Part shown: positions 11,411 through 22,623 of the stretch, in pieces
How the letters are laid out: the number at the start of each line of letters is the position of its first letter
Numbering within the stretch: the first letter of the stretch is position 1
Assembly: GCA_019448385.1 (NCBI GenBank)
Contig: JAGTXO010000048.1
Location: 217,742-281,741 of the forward strand
DNA: 64,000 nucleotides
Origin: Diacronema lutheri
Taxonomy: Eukaryota > Haptophyta > Pavlovophyceae > Pavlovales > Pavlovaceae
Direction: 5' to 3'
Program-made: the position numbers and the translations under genes
The notes under the pieces: model-generated
Database searches by the model: none
What the model saw: only the letters and a program-made list of their open reading frames with translations
What the model was told of the DNA's origin: nothing

Positions 11411-14400
11411 TCGCCCGCGTCGCCGGCCGGCGGCGGCGGTGGCGGCGGTGACGGCGCGGCCACGGCGGCGGCAGCAGCGGCGGCGGCGGCGGTGGCGGCG
11501 GCGGCGGCGCCCAGCGCGGGCGGCGGCGGCGTGGCGGCGGCGGTGGCGGCGGCGGTGACGCCAGCGGCGGCCTTGGCGACGCGCGTCTGCGGCGGCGCTT
11601 CGGCGCGATCGGGGCTGCCCCCGCCACGCACCGCGCTCGTGCCCGCGCAGACGCCGCCCGGCGCACGATCGCTGGCCGCGCCGGTCAGCGCGACGCGGAG
11701 GCGCTCGCCGACAGCGTACATGTCCGCCACGCTGAACGTGCGCGGCGCGGACGAGCAGCCCGCCGCGGCGAGCGCGTCGTTGAGCGCGCCCACTATCGCG
11801 AGGCCGCACGTCGCGCCACGCTGCGCCGCCTCGTCGAGCAGCCGCGCGCGGCGCACGCGCGAAATGTCGAGACCCGCCGCGTGCAGCGTGGCAGTTATCG
11901 CCGTGGCGAGCACGAGCGCCCGCCTGCAGGGCGACGCGAGCGTGTCGACGAGCACCGCGTCGTAGCGACGCTCGCCCGCGCGCGCGACGCGCACAAGGCG
12001 CAACGCGGTGAAATGGCCGGAGGCGAGCTGCGCGCCGTCGTCACCGCCCGCGCCGCCGCGCTCGTCCGACGGGCTCCACACGCCGATGACAGCCTGCGTC
12101 GTCGCCTCGCTGCGCAGGCGGTGCAGCAGCGCGGCGCGCTCGGCGCCGTCCTGGAACACCGCGGGTTGCGCGGCGAGCGGCACGTGGCAGACATGCCCGC
12201 CGCCGGCCTGCCCGTGCACGCGTAGCACGACCTCGCAGCACGCGTCGACGGTTGAGGCGAGCATGTCGCCGCTGGCGATGCGCTCCACCTCTGCCTGCGG
12301 GAGGCCGGCGCTCGCGGCGGCGGAGGCCAGCCGGCGCGCAGCCGCGTCGCCCGCCCACGCAAGCAGCGCCGAGTTGGCGGGTTGGAGGGGAAGCTCAAGG
12401 GCGGCTGGTTCGGTGGCGGTAGCCTCGTTGGCAACGGGCACGTTGGCGGTGCGCACGTTGGCGGCGGGCGCGGCGGCGATGGCTGGTGGGGCGGAGGACA
12501 CGCCCGCGGCGGCAGGCGCGGACGCGACAGCGGCAGCGGCTAGCGGGGCGGGGAAAACGCCGTCGGTGGCTGGCGCGGAGGCGAGTGCAGGAGCAACTAG
12601 TGGGGCGGGAAAATCGGCGGCAGGCGCGAAGGCGGATGCAGCAGCGGCTAGTGCGGCGGGGAAAACACCGTCGGCGGCAGGCGCGAAGGCGGATGCAGGA
12701 GCGCCCAGCGGGGCGCAGAAAACACCGTCGGCGGCAGGCGCGAAGGCGACAGCAGCAGTGGCCAGTGGAGCGGAGGCGCAGGGCCACGCGCGCGCCAGCC
12801 GTGCAAGCCCAAGCCGCGCGCGAGCGACGCACGCGCCGATGGCCGAGGCGGCGGCGCAGGCCACGACGTGGCCTGGCACCGGTGTGGCCAGCCGCTCGCG
12901 GGTGTGCACGTCGAGCCGCGCCCCACGCCAAGAGCGGCGGCGCGCTGAACGGAGGCGCGCGACCCCGATCGATCCGCCCGCGCACGCGCGCGCCGGCTCA
13001 GTGTGGCCAACGCGCGCCGCTATGCAAGGCGCGCGCGCGATAACGGCGGCTGTCGGCCGTGGCGTGCGCGTGGCGGCGCCGCGGCGACGGGCGCGGCACA
13101 CGAGCCGCTCGGGCGCGCCGCCGCCGCGCGGCACGATGTCGAGCAGCACGGTCACGCCGCGCGCGCGCGCGACCGCCGTGCACGCGAGCCGCACGGGCAG
13201 CGGCGGCCCGTCCGGGCGCGCGAGCGCCGCCACCTCGGCGTCGGTGAGGCTGTGCAGCTCGCGGCGCGCGCGCGCGAACGCGGCGATGTCCGCGCGCAGC
13301 TCCGCGTCCGTGCCGAGCGCGGCACGCGCGTGCACGGGGAGCGACGCGCGCAGCGCGTGGAGCACGCCGCCGCGCGCGCCGCGCGGCGCCGGCGCGCGCT
13401 CGCGCTCAGCGCGCGCGGCGCGCGTGAGCTCGCGCACCGCGCGCGCGAGATTGCGCCGCGCGGCCGCGACGGGAGGGCTAGGTGCGCGCGCGCGCCGGTT
13501 GTAGCGCGGCCGCGCCGAGTCGAGGGGCGGCGGACGCGGTGCGTACGCCGCGGCGCGGCCCGCGCGCCAAAAGGCCGGCGGCGGGCGCAGCTCCGTCGCG
13601 TCGACCGCGGCCGCGAGCGCGCCGAGCGCGGCGTCGCTGTCGCCCGCCGCGTCGGCCGCGTCGACGAGCACGAAGAGCGCGCCGAGCGCGCGCGACGCGG
13701 CCGCCTGCGCGGCGGTGGGGCGGGCGCAGGCAGCGACGCATGCGGCCGCCATGCCGCGCGCCGCGGCGAACGCCGGTGACGTGACGGCCGCGCCGATGGC
13801 AACGGCGGCGGCGGCGACGGTCGAGGCGGCAGCGCCGGCGATGGAGGTGGCAGCGGCGGCGGCGCTTGCCATCGCGCGGCGCGCGAGACGCGAGGCGCCA
13901 CCGACCGCCGCCGCCGCAGCGCGCGCTGCGCGCGCGCCGGTGGCGCGCATCGTCGCCGCGCCAGGCGCCGCCGCGCCGACGCCGCCGGCGCCCGCGCCGT
14001 CGCCGCTCTCGGCCGTGCAGGGCTCCGATGGCGAACCCGGCGTGCGCTGGCGCGTGATGCGCGCGCCGAGGCGCGCGCTCCGCGCCGCGCGGCCGGCGAC
14101 GTCGAGGAAGCGCCGTGCGCGCGCCGCGCGCAGGCCACGCGCGCGCGGCGGCGCACCGACAGGCGCCGAGCGCCGCGGCGCGCACGCCGGCGCGTCGCTG
14201 TCGGGTTGCGCAGCGCGCGCGCGGGAACTCGGCGCGGCGTGTGCGGGCGGCGGGCGCGCGCCCGCGCGGCGCAGAGGCGCGAGGCGCCGGCCGCAGACGA
14301 GGCGTGTGCGCAACCAGGACGGCGAGGGCCGCAGGGCGCCGTCGACGTCGCGCATCGGCGGGCCGCGAGCCCGCCGCGCAGCCGTGCGGCGCGCGCGAGG

Positions 14401-17400
14401 CGCTCGGCGGCGCGCGCGCCGCACGGCGCGCGCGGCGGCGCGCACGCCAGCGACGGCTGCGGCCACGCCGCGCGCCAACACGGCCGCGGCGTGCGCCATC
14501 GCACCGAGCACGGCGCGTGGCGCGCCGAGCAAGCGCAGCAAGCGCGACGCCGTCGCGCGCGCCGGCGCACCGTGTGCAGGGGCCTCGCCAGCGCCAGCAC
14601 CGACGCCGCCATCGCCGCAGCCGCAGGTGGCGTCGCCGCCGCCGCAGGCGTCGCGACGGACGCCGCCGCCGCCGAAACAATCGCCGCACACGTCGCCGCC
14701 GACGTTGCCACCCCAGCCGCCGTTGCGTGCGCAGGTGGCTGCGGCGCGTGCGTGCGGGAGGCGTGCCGTGCGGCGCGCATCACACGGGCTGCGCGACGCG
14801 AGCGACGCCGCCGGGGTCCCCGCTGCGCCAGGCGCGCCGTGCGCGCCAGCCTCGCCGGCCTCGCCGGCGCGCGGTCGCGCGCTCGCCTCGACGTGGCCGC
14901 CTCCGCCGCCATCGCCGCCGTCGAACCGGGCGGCGGAGGGCTGCCGCTCGAACCGCTCGTCGGCGTCGGCCGCCACCGCCGCCTCGCGCTCCGCCGCCGC
15001 GGCGGCCGCACGGCGCGCGTGGCGGAGCGCGCGGCCGCCGTCCGCTGCGCGGCGTGGCGGCGCGGGCGCCGCCTTCGGCGCGCGCGGCCCCTCGGCGCGC
15101 TCGCGGAGCACGGCGAGCGGCGTGCCCGTGGCGACGCTCGTGCAGACGCGCCGCAAGGCGGCGCTTACGCACGCGTGGACGACGCGCGCCGTCCGCTTGT
15201 CGGCGGCGCGCGCGGCGCGGCGCGCGGCCTTGGCGGCGGCCTTTTTGGCGCGCCTCCGCTCCGCCTGCTCCGACAGCGCGCGCGCCTGGCGCTCGGCTGC
15301 GAGCGCGTCCTCGGGCGAAACGGTCGGCCTCGGCGGCCGCGCGCGCGCGCTGCGACGCTGCGCGCTGCGGCGGTCGGACGGCGGCTGCCGCGGCGGCGAG
15401 GACGGCGGGCGCGAGCTCGGCGTGGGCGACCAATCGCCGCTGACGGTTGCGAGCGGCGCAAACGGGTTGTCGTCCCCGCGCCCCGCGGCGTGCGACAGTG
15501 CACGCGGCGTCGGGCGCCGGCCGACCGCTGGCGGGCCCCACTCGGACGGCGGCTCCGAGGGCGAGCGCGCCGTCGGCGCCGCGCGTTGCGCGGCCGGCGG
15601 CGCCTCCCGGTCCAGCGCCGCCTGCTCTCTCGCCGCGGCCTGCTCGTCACCCTCCGGCACGCCACGCGGCGCGAGCACCGCGGTGGCGCAGCGCGTCGCG
15701 TTGAGCAACGCCGCCTCCATCTGCCGCACGCTGGCCTTGGCGCACGCCACACCCTGTCTCGCCCGGCGCAGCGCCTCGTGCGCGCGGCGCACTTCCGCGT
15801 CGGCATCTTCGCGCATGCCAAAGTGCGCCTGTTGCAGCCGCAGGTCCGCAGGGCGCCCCTGCGCGCGAGGGGCACGGGCGCGGCGGCGCGCAGGTGACGG
15901 AGCTGGCGCGCCGTTCTGCGCTGCGCGCACGCCAATCGACGGGCGCGCGCGCGGCGGGGCGCGCGCGCGCGCGCGCGCGCGCGCTGCCTACCCAGCCGCC
16001 GGCCGGCTCGCGCGAGCGCGCCAGCTGCTCCGCCGCCTCGGCGTCGAGCACGCGCTGCTGCGCCTCCTCCTCGCCCAGTGCAGCGAGGTGCAGCCGGCGG
16101 GCTGCCTTGCGGCAGTTGCCCTCCGCCTTGCCCACGGCCTTGCGCGCCGCGTCGACGGGGTCGTCGTTGGCTCTGGCGCGCCTGCGCTTGCCCTTGTCGG
16201 CGGGCGGCGGCTCGGCGCGCTGCAGCGTGCCGAGCGCGTCGTCGGCTCCGCGCGCGGCCGCCCGCGGGCGGCGGGCCCCAAAAAGCGCACCGGTCGCCGT
16301 GCGCGCCGCGCAAGCAACGACCAGCGCTGACATGCCGGCGAAGACCGCACCGCCCAGCGCCACGGTTGCCACGATGCGCAGCGTCCCGTGCGCAAGCTGC
16401 GCTGCCTCCGCCGCTTTGGCGGCCTCGCGCGCGCGCGCATCGGCGGCTCTCATCTCGTGCAGCAGCCCGGCCGCGCCGCTCGCGCCGTCGCGGCCGCGCG
16501 CGAGCTCGCACAGCACCGCCGCCGCGCGCCGCGTGGGCTCGCGCGCGAGCAGCTGCGCGCCGCCGTCGGGGCGCAGCTTCTCAACGAACTCGACAAACGT
16601 CGCGTCGCGCCAGAGGGACATGCGGAAGGCCCTGTGCACCGCCCCCTCCTGCTCGCGCATCCGCCGTGCCGCCCGCCTGCCGTCGCGCGCGTGCGCGTGC
16701 GCGGCCGCGTCGACTCCCGCGACGCCGCGCTGCGCGTCGCGCGCGGCCGACGACGGCGCCGCCGCGCTGCCCGCCAAGGGCGCCGCAGCGGCGACGCGCG
16801 CGTGCGGAGCGACGGGATCGCCGGCGGCCGGCGGCTCGGCGCGCTGCGGCGTGCCGTTTGCTCCGCGCGCGGCCGTCCCGGGGGAGGTGGCCGCGATGGC
16901 GCCGCCAGCCGCGCCGCGCGCCAGCCACGCGCATAGGCTGCCGACGAGCTCGCCGAGACCCCCGACGGTCGCCGCGGCGGCGAGTGCGCCGGGCTTGCCG
17001 GCCGACAGCGGCTCGCGAGCGTCGTCGTCGCAGCCGCCGGCACCCGTCTTGGCGAGTGCGTCGCGCTCGCCCTCGACGCCCGCCACGACCGCCGCCCCTC
17101 CGTCGTCCGCCGCGCCGGCCGCGCGCGCGGCCGGGCGCAGAGGAGGCGTGCCGGTGCAGCCGTCGCCGCTCGTCTTCGCCGTTTCCTCCACTTTGGTCAC
17201 TTCGTCGCCACCTGCGCCATCTCCGACGCCGGGGCCCTTGGTCACGCTTGCCGCCATGCGCGCCGTGCCCGCCGGCCAGCCCGCCGACTGCTCGAGCGCG
17301 GCGGCGAGCGGCGCGACGCGCGTCGACTCGGGCGCGCTCTCGTCATCGGGCTCGAGCGCGTTGTGCAGGCGCGCGAGCGCGCGCTCGACGGCCGCGGCGC

Positions 17401-19666
17401 CACTGCCGGGGGCGCGGCTCGCCGCGCGCACCGCGCGCCGCCAGGCCGGCGCGAACATGAGCGCCGGCTCGAGCGCCGCGAGCGCGCGCGCCTCGCGCGC
17501 GTCGCTCGCGCCGAGGCGCGGCGGCACGCGCGCGGCTCCGCGCGGCGCGGTGCCTCGGAAGCGTGGGCTCAGCGTGTAGGCGAGGTGCTGCGGCACGCCG
17601 CGCGCCTCCGCGCGCGCGCGTCCGTCCTCGACCTCGCGCCGCGCCTTCGCGATCGCCGGCGTGGCGCGCGCGAGCCAGTCGGGGTCGGCGGGCAGGTGGA
17701 TCACGACGAGAATCGGCGCCCAGTCCAGCCGCGGGTTCTTGTGACGGTCGGGCACGACCCACACGAGCAGCACCGTGCCCTCCGCGCCGCACGCCGCCTC
17801 GTAGATCCTGGGCTGCGAGCGCCAATCGGGCCTGACGCGCAGCGCCCGCGCGTGGTCGATGGCGGCGGCGCGGTCGCCATTGAAGTGAACCGTCGTCACC
17901 TCGCCGATGACGGACCGGCCGGACCGCCAGCAGAACACCGCGTCCGCCGACCCGCCGGCGATGGCCGCGAGCGATTCGGGCGCGGCGAGCCGCGGCAAGC
18001 CCTCGAAGGCGGCAAAGTCCTCGTGCGCATTGTACACGCCGCCCCAGCCGTCGTGCGCGTACGCGCGCGCGGCCGCTCGTACCGCGCGCGGCTGGTTCTC
18101 CACGCCCGACGTCATGTGCCATGTCGTCCCCGCGAAGCCGGGCTCGCCCAGCTCGGCCCGCACGACGGTACCGTACCCCGCGCCCTGCGTCGGGGCGGCG
18201 AGGTGGTGCATGCCCGCGCCGGTCACGCCCTCCGTGCGCTGCCGCGTGACGATCGTGCCCGTCGCGTGCGCGAAAAGCGTGTCGACCACGGCGGGCGCGC
18301 GCCCGCTGTTCGCCCGTGGCCGCGCCCTGCCCGCTTTTAGCTGCTCGGGGTCCTTGGCGTCGTACACGCGCGCGTCCGCGTCGCCCTCATCAGGCGCAGT
18401 GTAGACGCAGCGGCGTTCGAGCGGCGCCGAGCCACCGCCGTCCGCCGCCGCCGGCGAGGTTGGCGCCGCGCCCGCCGCCACCGCGCTCGTCGCCGCCGTG
18501 CCCGTCGCCACCGCCGCAGCCGCCGCGCCCGCGGGGTCGTCGTCCCCGTCCTCCGCGCCCTCCCCGTCGTCAGCGGTGGTGGCGTCGCCATCGTCCCCGT
18601 CGCCCTCGCCCCCGCCGAGGCTGCTGAATGGTCGGGGCCCCCACGCCGAGGCGGCGCGCCGCTGCGGCGCACGCGGCGGTGGCGCTCGCGACGGCGGCCT
18701 TGGCGCCGCCGCGCCGCGCGGCCTGGCCGCCGTCGACAGCGCGCGGCCTGCAGCGCCCGTGAGCGCGTCGAGCGCGGCCGTGCGTGCGATGCGGTCGTCG
18801 GGCGCGCGCAGCGCCGCCTCGACGGCCTGCAGCAGCCCGTCGGGCGCGGATCCGCCGACACTGGCATCGCACGCCTCGGCGAGCCGCGCGGCCTCGGCGA
18901 GCCGCGCGGCCTCGCGGGTGAACGGGCCGAAGCGCCTGGCGCGGTCGCCGAGCAGAGCGCCGATGGCGGCGCGGAGCGTGCGCGCGCGGGTCTCCTCGTA
19001 CGCGGCCGTCGTGAGGCGCGCGAGGCGCGCGTCCAAAGCCTTCTTGATGTCGACAAGGACACTCGCGCGGCGGCCGTAGAGCGTCGATGCGCTCGCCACG
19101 ACCTCGGCCGCGACTGTTGCCGCGGCGAAGCAACACGCGGCCCCACTCTGCGGGGGCGCCTTGAAGGCATCGATGGGCGGCGCTGTTCTGCCGATGCGCT
19201 GCGCAAGCTTCTTGATGAGCACGCCGGCCGCCGTGGCGTACGCCGATTCGCCGTTGCCCAAGGTGCGCGAATCGGCGAGCAGGGCGAGCGCGGCGCCGGG
19301 CGGCGCGCCGCGCTGCGCGGGCGGCGCGAGGAGCAGGTACGCCGCCGTCCAGTGCACGAGGCCGCTGGACGCGCGGAGGCAGAGCGGTAGCACGACCACG
19401 AGCACCTGCCCAAACCGGTCCGCATCCGCGCATGCTTTGCGCAGGTTGCGCAGCGCCACCTTGAGCGCATGCTGCGAGCACCCCGTGTCGCCCACCCTAA
19501 CCCTGCTCGTGCCGAAATCCGCGTAACGCAGCAGGGCGATGAGGCAAGTGGATGGGACCACGTGGGGGTGGGTATCTCCCGGCGACAGAATGGTGCTGAG
19601 GGCCAGCGAGAAACTGTCCGAGCCGCCCCGCCCGCCGGGCAAAGCGTCCTTCACGGAGTCCTCCAT
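779..19666 (-). CDS. Giant multidomain protein: Ulp1-like proteases, YqaJ nuclease, chromodomain and Fanzor
   Basis: The proposed model is three exons on the minus strand, 19666-15992, 15858-2632 and 2503-779. They total 18,627 nt, exactly divisible by three, giving about 6,208 residues. Domains in order: a Ulp1-like protease with H105-D132-Q173-C179; a hydrophobic segment (RIVATVALGGAVFAG) and a charged coiled coil near the first splice junction; Ala-rich linkers; a second Ulp1-like protease at ~2390-2580; a YqaJ-type exonuclease at ~3970-4140; a chromodomain at ~5197-5249; and a Fanzor module from ~5340 to the end. Two further stretches (near 9.4-10.1 and 4.1-4.5 kb) look like protease relics without the Cys. 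The start ATG is the first in the frame, and upstream exons are possible. Long open frames are cheap at this GC content, so only the recognised domains are certain. The locus could be several genes, or a polyprotein cut by its own proteases. The 13-kb central exon has no frame break, unlike the neighbouring helicase. Confidence 0.55.
2504..2631 (-). other. Predicted 128-nt intron inside the Fanzor module
   Basis: On the minus strand the sequence reads AAT|GTGCGCGCGAGG ... GCGCGCAG|GTGCCGCGC. Both sides are phase 0. Removing it joins ...NVAPLRTHN to VPRNVRLAAS, which restores the conserved Fanzor segment where P-L/R residues are followed by V-P-R and a hydrophobic-Asp/Ala strand. Without it the N- and C-terminal halves lie in different frames. 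A one-base frameshift near 2630 is the alternative but would leave about 40 unconserved residues. Confidence 0.65.
3786..3945 (-). other. Chromodomain directly N-terminal to the Fanzor module
   Basis: About 53 residues match the chromodomain pattern: TYEVEAVVDERR, then VTFQFRIRWRGYDESADTWEPEANV and a C-terminal helix ending LVAQFRK. The aromatic cage positions (Y of YEVE, W of RWRGY, W of TWEP) are present. Chromodomains bind methylated histone tails, and in chromoviral integrases they steer insertion to heterochromatin. Here the domain is joined to the Fanzor through a ~90-residue Ala/Ser/Arg linker in the same uninterrupted frame. Methyl-histone binding is inferred from the family. Confidence 0.8.
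7110..7625 (-). other. YqaJ / lambda-exonuclease-type PD-(D/E)xK nuclease domain
   Basis: The segment starts SPRWHDERWEEVTGSKVGDVVN and carries GILGEAVALR, then FAFSPDGLAILPE, LVEVKTLTK and HRDQLQLGMHVLG, ending VQYLRHEDRIVVHVV. This is the YqaJ order: an R/W-rich start, G-x-E, S-P-D-G with the catalytic Asp, E-x-K, and Q-x-Q-x-G/x-M. These nucleases resect double-stranded DNA for single-strand annealing in phages, giant viruses and several eukaryotic mobile elements. All catalytic residues are present. Confidence 0.8.
11320..11409. repeat. (GGC)n tract coding an Ala run in the giant protein
   Basis: About 30 uninterrupted GGC units encode a polyalanine stretch on the minus strand within the giant reading frame. 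Tracts of this kind are prone to length change, and the length here being a multiple of three keeps the frame. Confidence 0.9.
11790..12370 (-). other. Second Ulp1-like (C48) cysteine protease domain
   Basis: The protein starts LLAWAGDAAARRLASAAA, continues CHVPLAAQPAVF, then GHFTALRL (His), YDAVLVDTLAS (Asp) and QRGATCGLAIVGAL (Gln and Cys). The order H-D-Q-x4-C-G with these flanking hydrophobic strands is that of Ulp1/SENP-type proteases, common in large eukaryotic DNA transposons. Substrate is unknown. It could process the giant protein or remove ubiquitin-like modifiers. Confidence 0.6.
12480..12770 (-). repeat. Degenerate in-frame protein repeat (APAADGVFPAPL-type) in the giant gene
   Basis: Five or six imperfect units of about 20-25 residues are visible, each containing a version of A-P-A-A-D-G-V-F-x-A-P-L followed by Ala-rich spacer. 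The DNA shows matching GGGGCGGGGAAAACNCCGTCGGC blocks. It sits just before the second protease and probably forms a flexible linker. Confidence 0.7.
15859..15991 (-). other. Predicted 133-nt intron joining the first two exons of the giant gene
   Basis: The donor is TGG|GTAGGCAGCG and the acceptor GCGCGCAG|GGGCGCCCT, both phase 0. Joining them continues a charged coiled coil (…VLDAEAAEQLARSREPAGGW + GRPADLRLQQAHFGMREDADAEV…) that would otherwise stop. The intron contains a (GC)n run. The support is continuity of coiled-coil character plus splice consensus only. Confidence 0.5.
19130..19360 (-). other. First Ulp1-like cysteine protease domain, near the N terminus of the giant protein
   Basis: Residues SGLVHWTAAYLLLAPP supply the His (H105), LALLADSRTLG the Asp (D132) and PPQSGAACCFAAATV the Gln and Cys (Q173, C179). 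The Q-x5-C spacing is the same as in SENP/Ulp1 proteases. The N-terminal ~90 residues (starting MEDSVKDALPGG) fit the helical front part of that fold. Sequence conservation outside the catalytic residues is low. Confidence 0.5.
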
Positions 19667-20185
19667 CTGCAGACTGTGGGCACGTCAGTGTCCGGATGGC
19701 GGCCCGGATGATACTCGGGAGAATTTACATGATGCCCTGGAGAATGCCCCGCTCTCCCACAACCAGGACCCGCCAGCGCGCCGAGCCTACTCGTTTGCCC
19801 GCGCCGCCTCTCTTTGCGCGCCCGAGCGCGGCCTCCGAGCGCGGCCAACGTCCTCCGGGGGCGTGCATCGTGGCTGCTCGGAGGGGCTGCGACGCGGCGA
19901 AAGCTCGCTGCGCGGCCGCAACGTGAGCGCGCGCGCGCGGCCGCGCGCCGGCCTGCGCTGCTCTGCACGGCCGCGCGCCGGCCTGCGCAGCCTCGTCGCG
20001 CAGCGTGAGCGCGAGCGCGCGCGAGGTGAGCTCGGCGGATGGGTGCGCGGCGGCGTTGGCGGCGGGTGCGGCGGCAGGCTGGGCGGCGGGTTTGGACGGA
20101 GAGTGTCGGGGAAGAACGGGGCGCATCCTGGCTGGGAGTTGGACGGCGCCCACCACGCGCTGGCGGATCCTGGTTGCCACCACCA

Positions 20186-20202
20186 CCCCCCCCCCCCCCC
20201 CC
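20186..20202. repeat. Poly-C tract (17)
   Basis: A C homopolymer preceded by CCACCA and followed by GGAGACGAGGAC, a 12-mer that also follows the poly-G tract near 22,630. Confidence 0.9.
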
Positions 20203-21570
20203 GGAGACGAGGACCAGGGGCATGGCCGACTCGCTGCGCCGCACAGCGCGCGGCGCGCGGCATGCTGCGCGACCTCAAGCACATCCAGCCGCGCTCCGCC
20301 CACGCAACGCGCGCAATGCCGCGTTGCACTGCAGGTGTGCACGTGCGGCTCTCACGCGCACTGTGTTGCACGAACGGCATCACGCCACCGAGCTGCGTCC
20401 GGACCACGCGCCGCGCGCAGGCGACCACACAGGGGCGCGCCGCGCCGCGCGTGCGCGCCCTCGCAACCGTTGCAGCACGCTCTGCCTTGCACTGCGCCGA
20501 GCCGCCGCGCGCTGTGCGCGTGCATGCAGGGCGCACGCGTGCGACGAAGCGCGCGCGCGGCGAGGCGCGCGGGCGGCTCGCTGCGCGGGCGGCAACGCGC
20601 CCAGCTGCGCCCAGGCCAGGCGCGCGCCCGCGAGTGCCACCGGGACGCACTGCCCCCGCCGGGGTCGCCGCGCGCTCTGTGTGTGCGCTCGCGCGCTGCG
20701 AGCGCGGCGGAACGTTCGTGCATGGCGCGAAGAGCGCGGCACCCGAAGACGGCTGCCCCGAGCCCGCGCCGGGTGGCAGCGAGCGGCGGCACCTCCTCGG
20801 CGAGCCCGCCCCGCGCCTTCCCCTCCACGTGGCGTTTTGAGGCAGACGGACACGCGCCCACACTGCGACTGGGCACGCTGCTCGAGGCAGACACGCACCC
20901 AACGCGCGCGCACCACGCGCCCGCGTCGGCGGGCCGGTGTGAACGAGCGAGAGCTCGGTGTCGCCAACGGGGGCACGGGCGCGACTTCGGTCCGCCTCTC
21001 GACGGACGCAGGCGACGCTGCCGGGAACTTCCCCGACGCCTGCACATCCAGGGCTTCGAGGTACAGAGCTGGGCAACAGTGCCGCTCGTCACCGATGAGG
21101 CGGCCAAGCTCGCTATCCTTGCTGCCCTCGGCTCCACCAAACAGCCGGGCGACCCAACGGTTCGTGATCGCCTGGCCGCCAGGTGCGAACCGCGCCCGTG
21201 CAAGCGCTTCACCCGCATTCTCCGCCCCGCTGCGGACGTCCGCCTGCCGGCCGCGAACACGGCCGGTGCGCGTTGCCGCCTGGCCCAACACGAAAACCCG
21301 CCCGCCCCCGAGGCCGCAGGTCCTACCTGCCCAAGCGCAGCCCAACGGCACGCAGACAGCCCGCCTTGGCAACCGACTCGTGCGCGAGCGCTCCGCCCTC
21401 CACAAGAGCCTGCCCCACGCCACCGCCGACGCGGAGCCAGCGCAGCCGACGCCCCTCCGCGACGCTCGCGCCGCAAGGCGCAAGGGCCCCGGCGAGACGG
21501 CGTCAACCAAGCCCGCCGCTGGCACAGCGCCGGCACCCGGAGCCCACCCCAAGCCCCCGCGCACGCCTCG

Positions 21571-21605
<35 letters not shown>
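21571..21605. repeat. Poly-C tract (35)
   Basis: The longest homopolymer of the window. Its exact length is likely unreliable in any sequencing read. Confidence 0.9.
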
Positions 21606-21606
<1 letters not shown>

Positions 21607-22008
21607 ATCGGCGGACCGATTGCGTTTTGGTGCGCCAGGCTCAATGCGCCATCGCAGTGGCGGGCCCGCAGACGCAGACGCTGACATGCCCAACGCTGGG
21701 CACTGAGGCCGCAGGCCGGCCCTCCTGGACCTGGCGGGCGAGCTGCCCGCGCAGCGGCCACGCGAGCCTCGCACTGACCGTGGCGGTCGCTGCCACCGTG
21801 ATAGCTGCGGGTGCGGCGGCCTTGGCCCCAACCCCATCATCCGTCTTCATCCCCGCCCTGCTCGCGCTCGCGGCCTACGTCGGCAATCCCTGCACCGGGA
21901 TCCGCCCCGCGAAGTCCACACAAGACTTATCCGTGCTGCACGCCAGCCGCGCGCGCCGACGCGCGCCGCTCCCACACGCTCACCTCCGTTTCCGCGGGCG
22001 GCCCAACG

Positions 22009-22045
22009 CCCCCCCCCCCCCCCCCCTCCCCCCCCCCCCCCCCCC
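22009..22045. repeat. Poly-C tract interrupted by one T (18+18)
   Basis: Two C runs of 18 are separated by a single T. Confidence 0.9.
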
Positions 22046-22412
22046 GGCAGGCGGCCATCGAGCCGCATTAGCACACCCGCCCGGGGCCTCCCGCCGCACC
22101 CGCAGCGGCTCGGCGCCTTGAATCCTCCCGTCCCCCGGGGTGAGGCCTTCAACCCGGGCCCAGCGCGCTCCGACTGCCTCACGCGCGCCAGCGCCAACCT
22201 CGGCGGCATGGTAGACCCCGAGCGAAAAGCCGCACTTCTCGCCGTCCTCGTCAGGCGCAAGTACGTTATCCTGCTCCTACTGCCGACGCGGCTCCCGCGC
22301 GCGCGGACTACTACGCCGGGCAGATCGCCGCAGACGCACGTGAGTGCACACGTGCGGACAAGGCGCACACGCTCGACGTCCAGTTAGCGCACGTGCACGT
22401 GCGCGCCACTGG

Positions 22413-22592
22413 TCACATTTGAGCGTCCGTGCTCGCCCACAGCGTCGCCATCCACAAGATGCGCGCTGGAGCCATCCAAGCAGGGCTCTGCCTGCTCGGC
22501 TTCCGCAAGGCAATTTGGGCCGCGGACAGCGGACAGCGGACGGCGTGCGCGTGCGAGGTGCGAAAGGAGGAAGAAGGTAGGGAGAGTTGTGT

Positions 22593-22623
<31 letters not shown>

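Larger units (their letters stand above)
19667..22412. other. 2.7-kb stretch without a recognisable gene between the giant gene and the USP gene
   Basis: No domain is recognised on either strand. It is rich in GCGC runs and contains three of the five homopolymer tracts. Short plus-strand peptides with some protein-like character occur at about 21,049-21,200 (EVQSWATVPLVTDEAAKLAI) and 21,760-21,880 (two hydrophobic stretches). These could be remnants of a broken gene or upstream exons, but nothing supports a full model. Confidence 0.4.
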
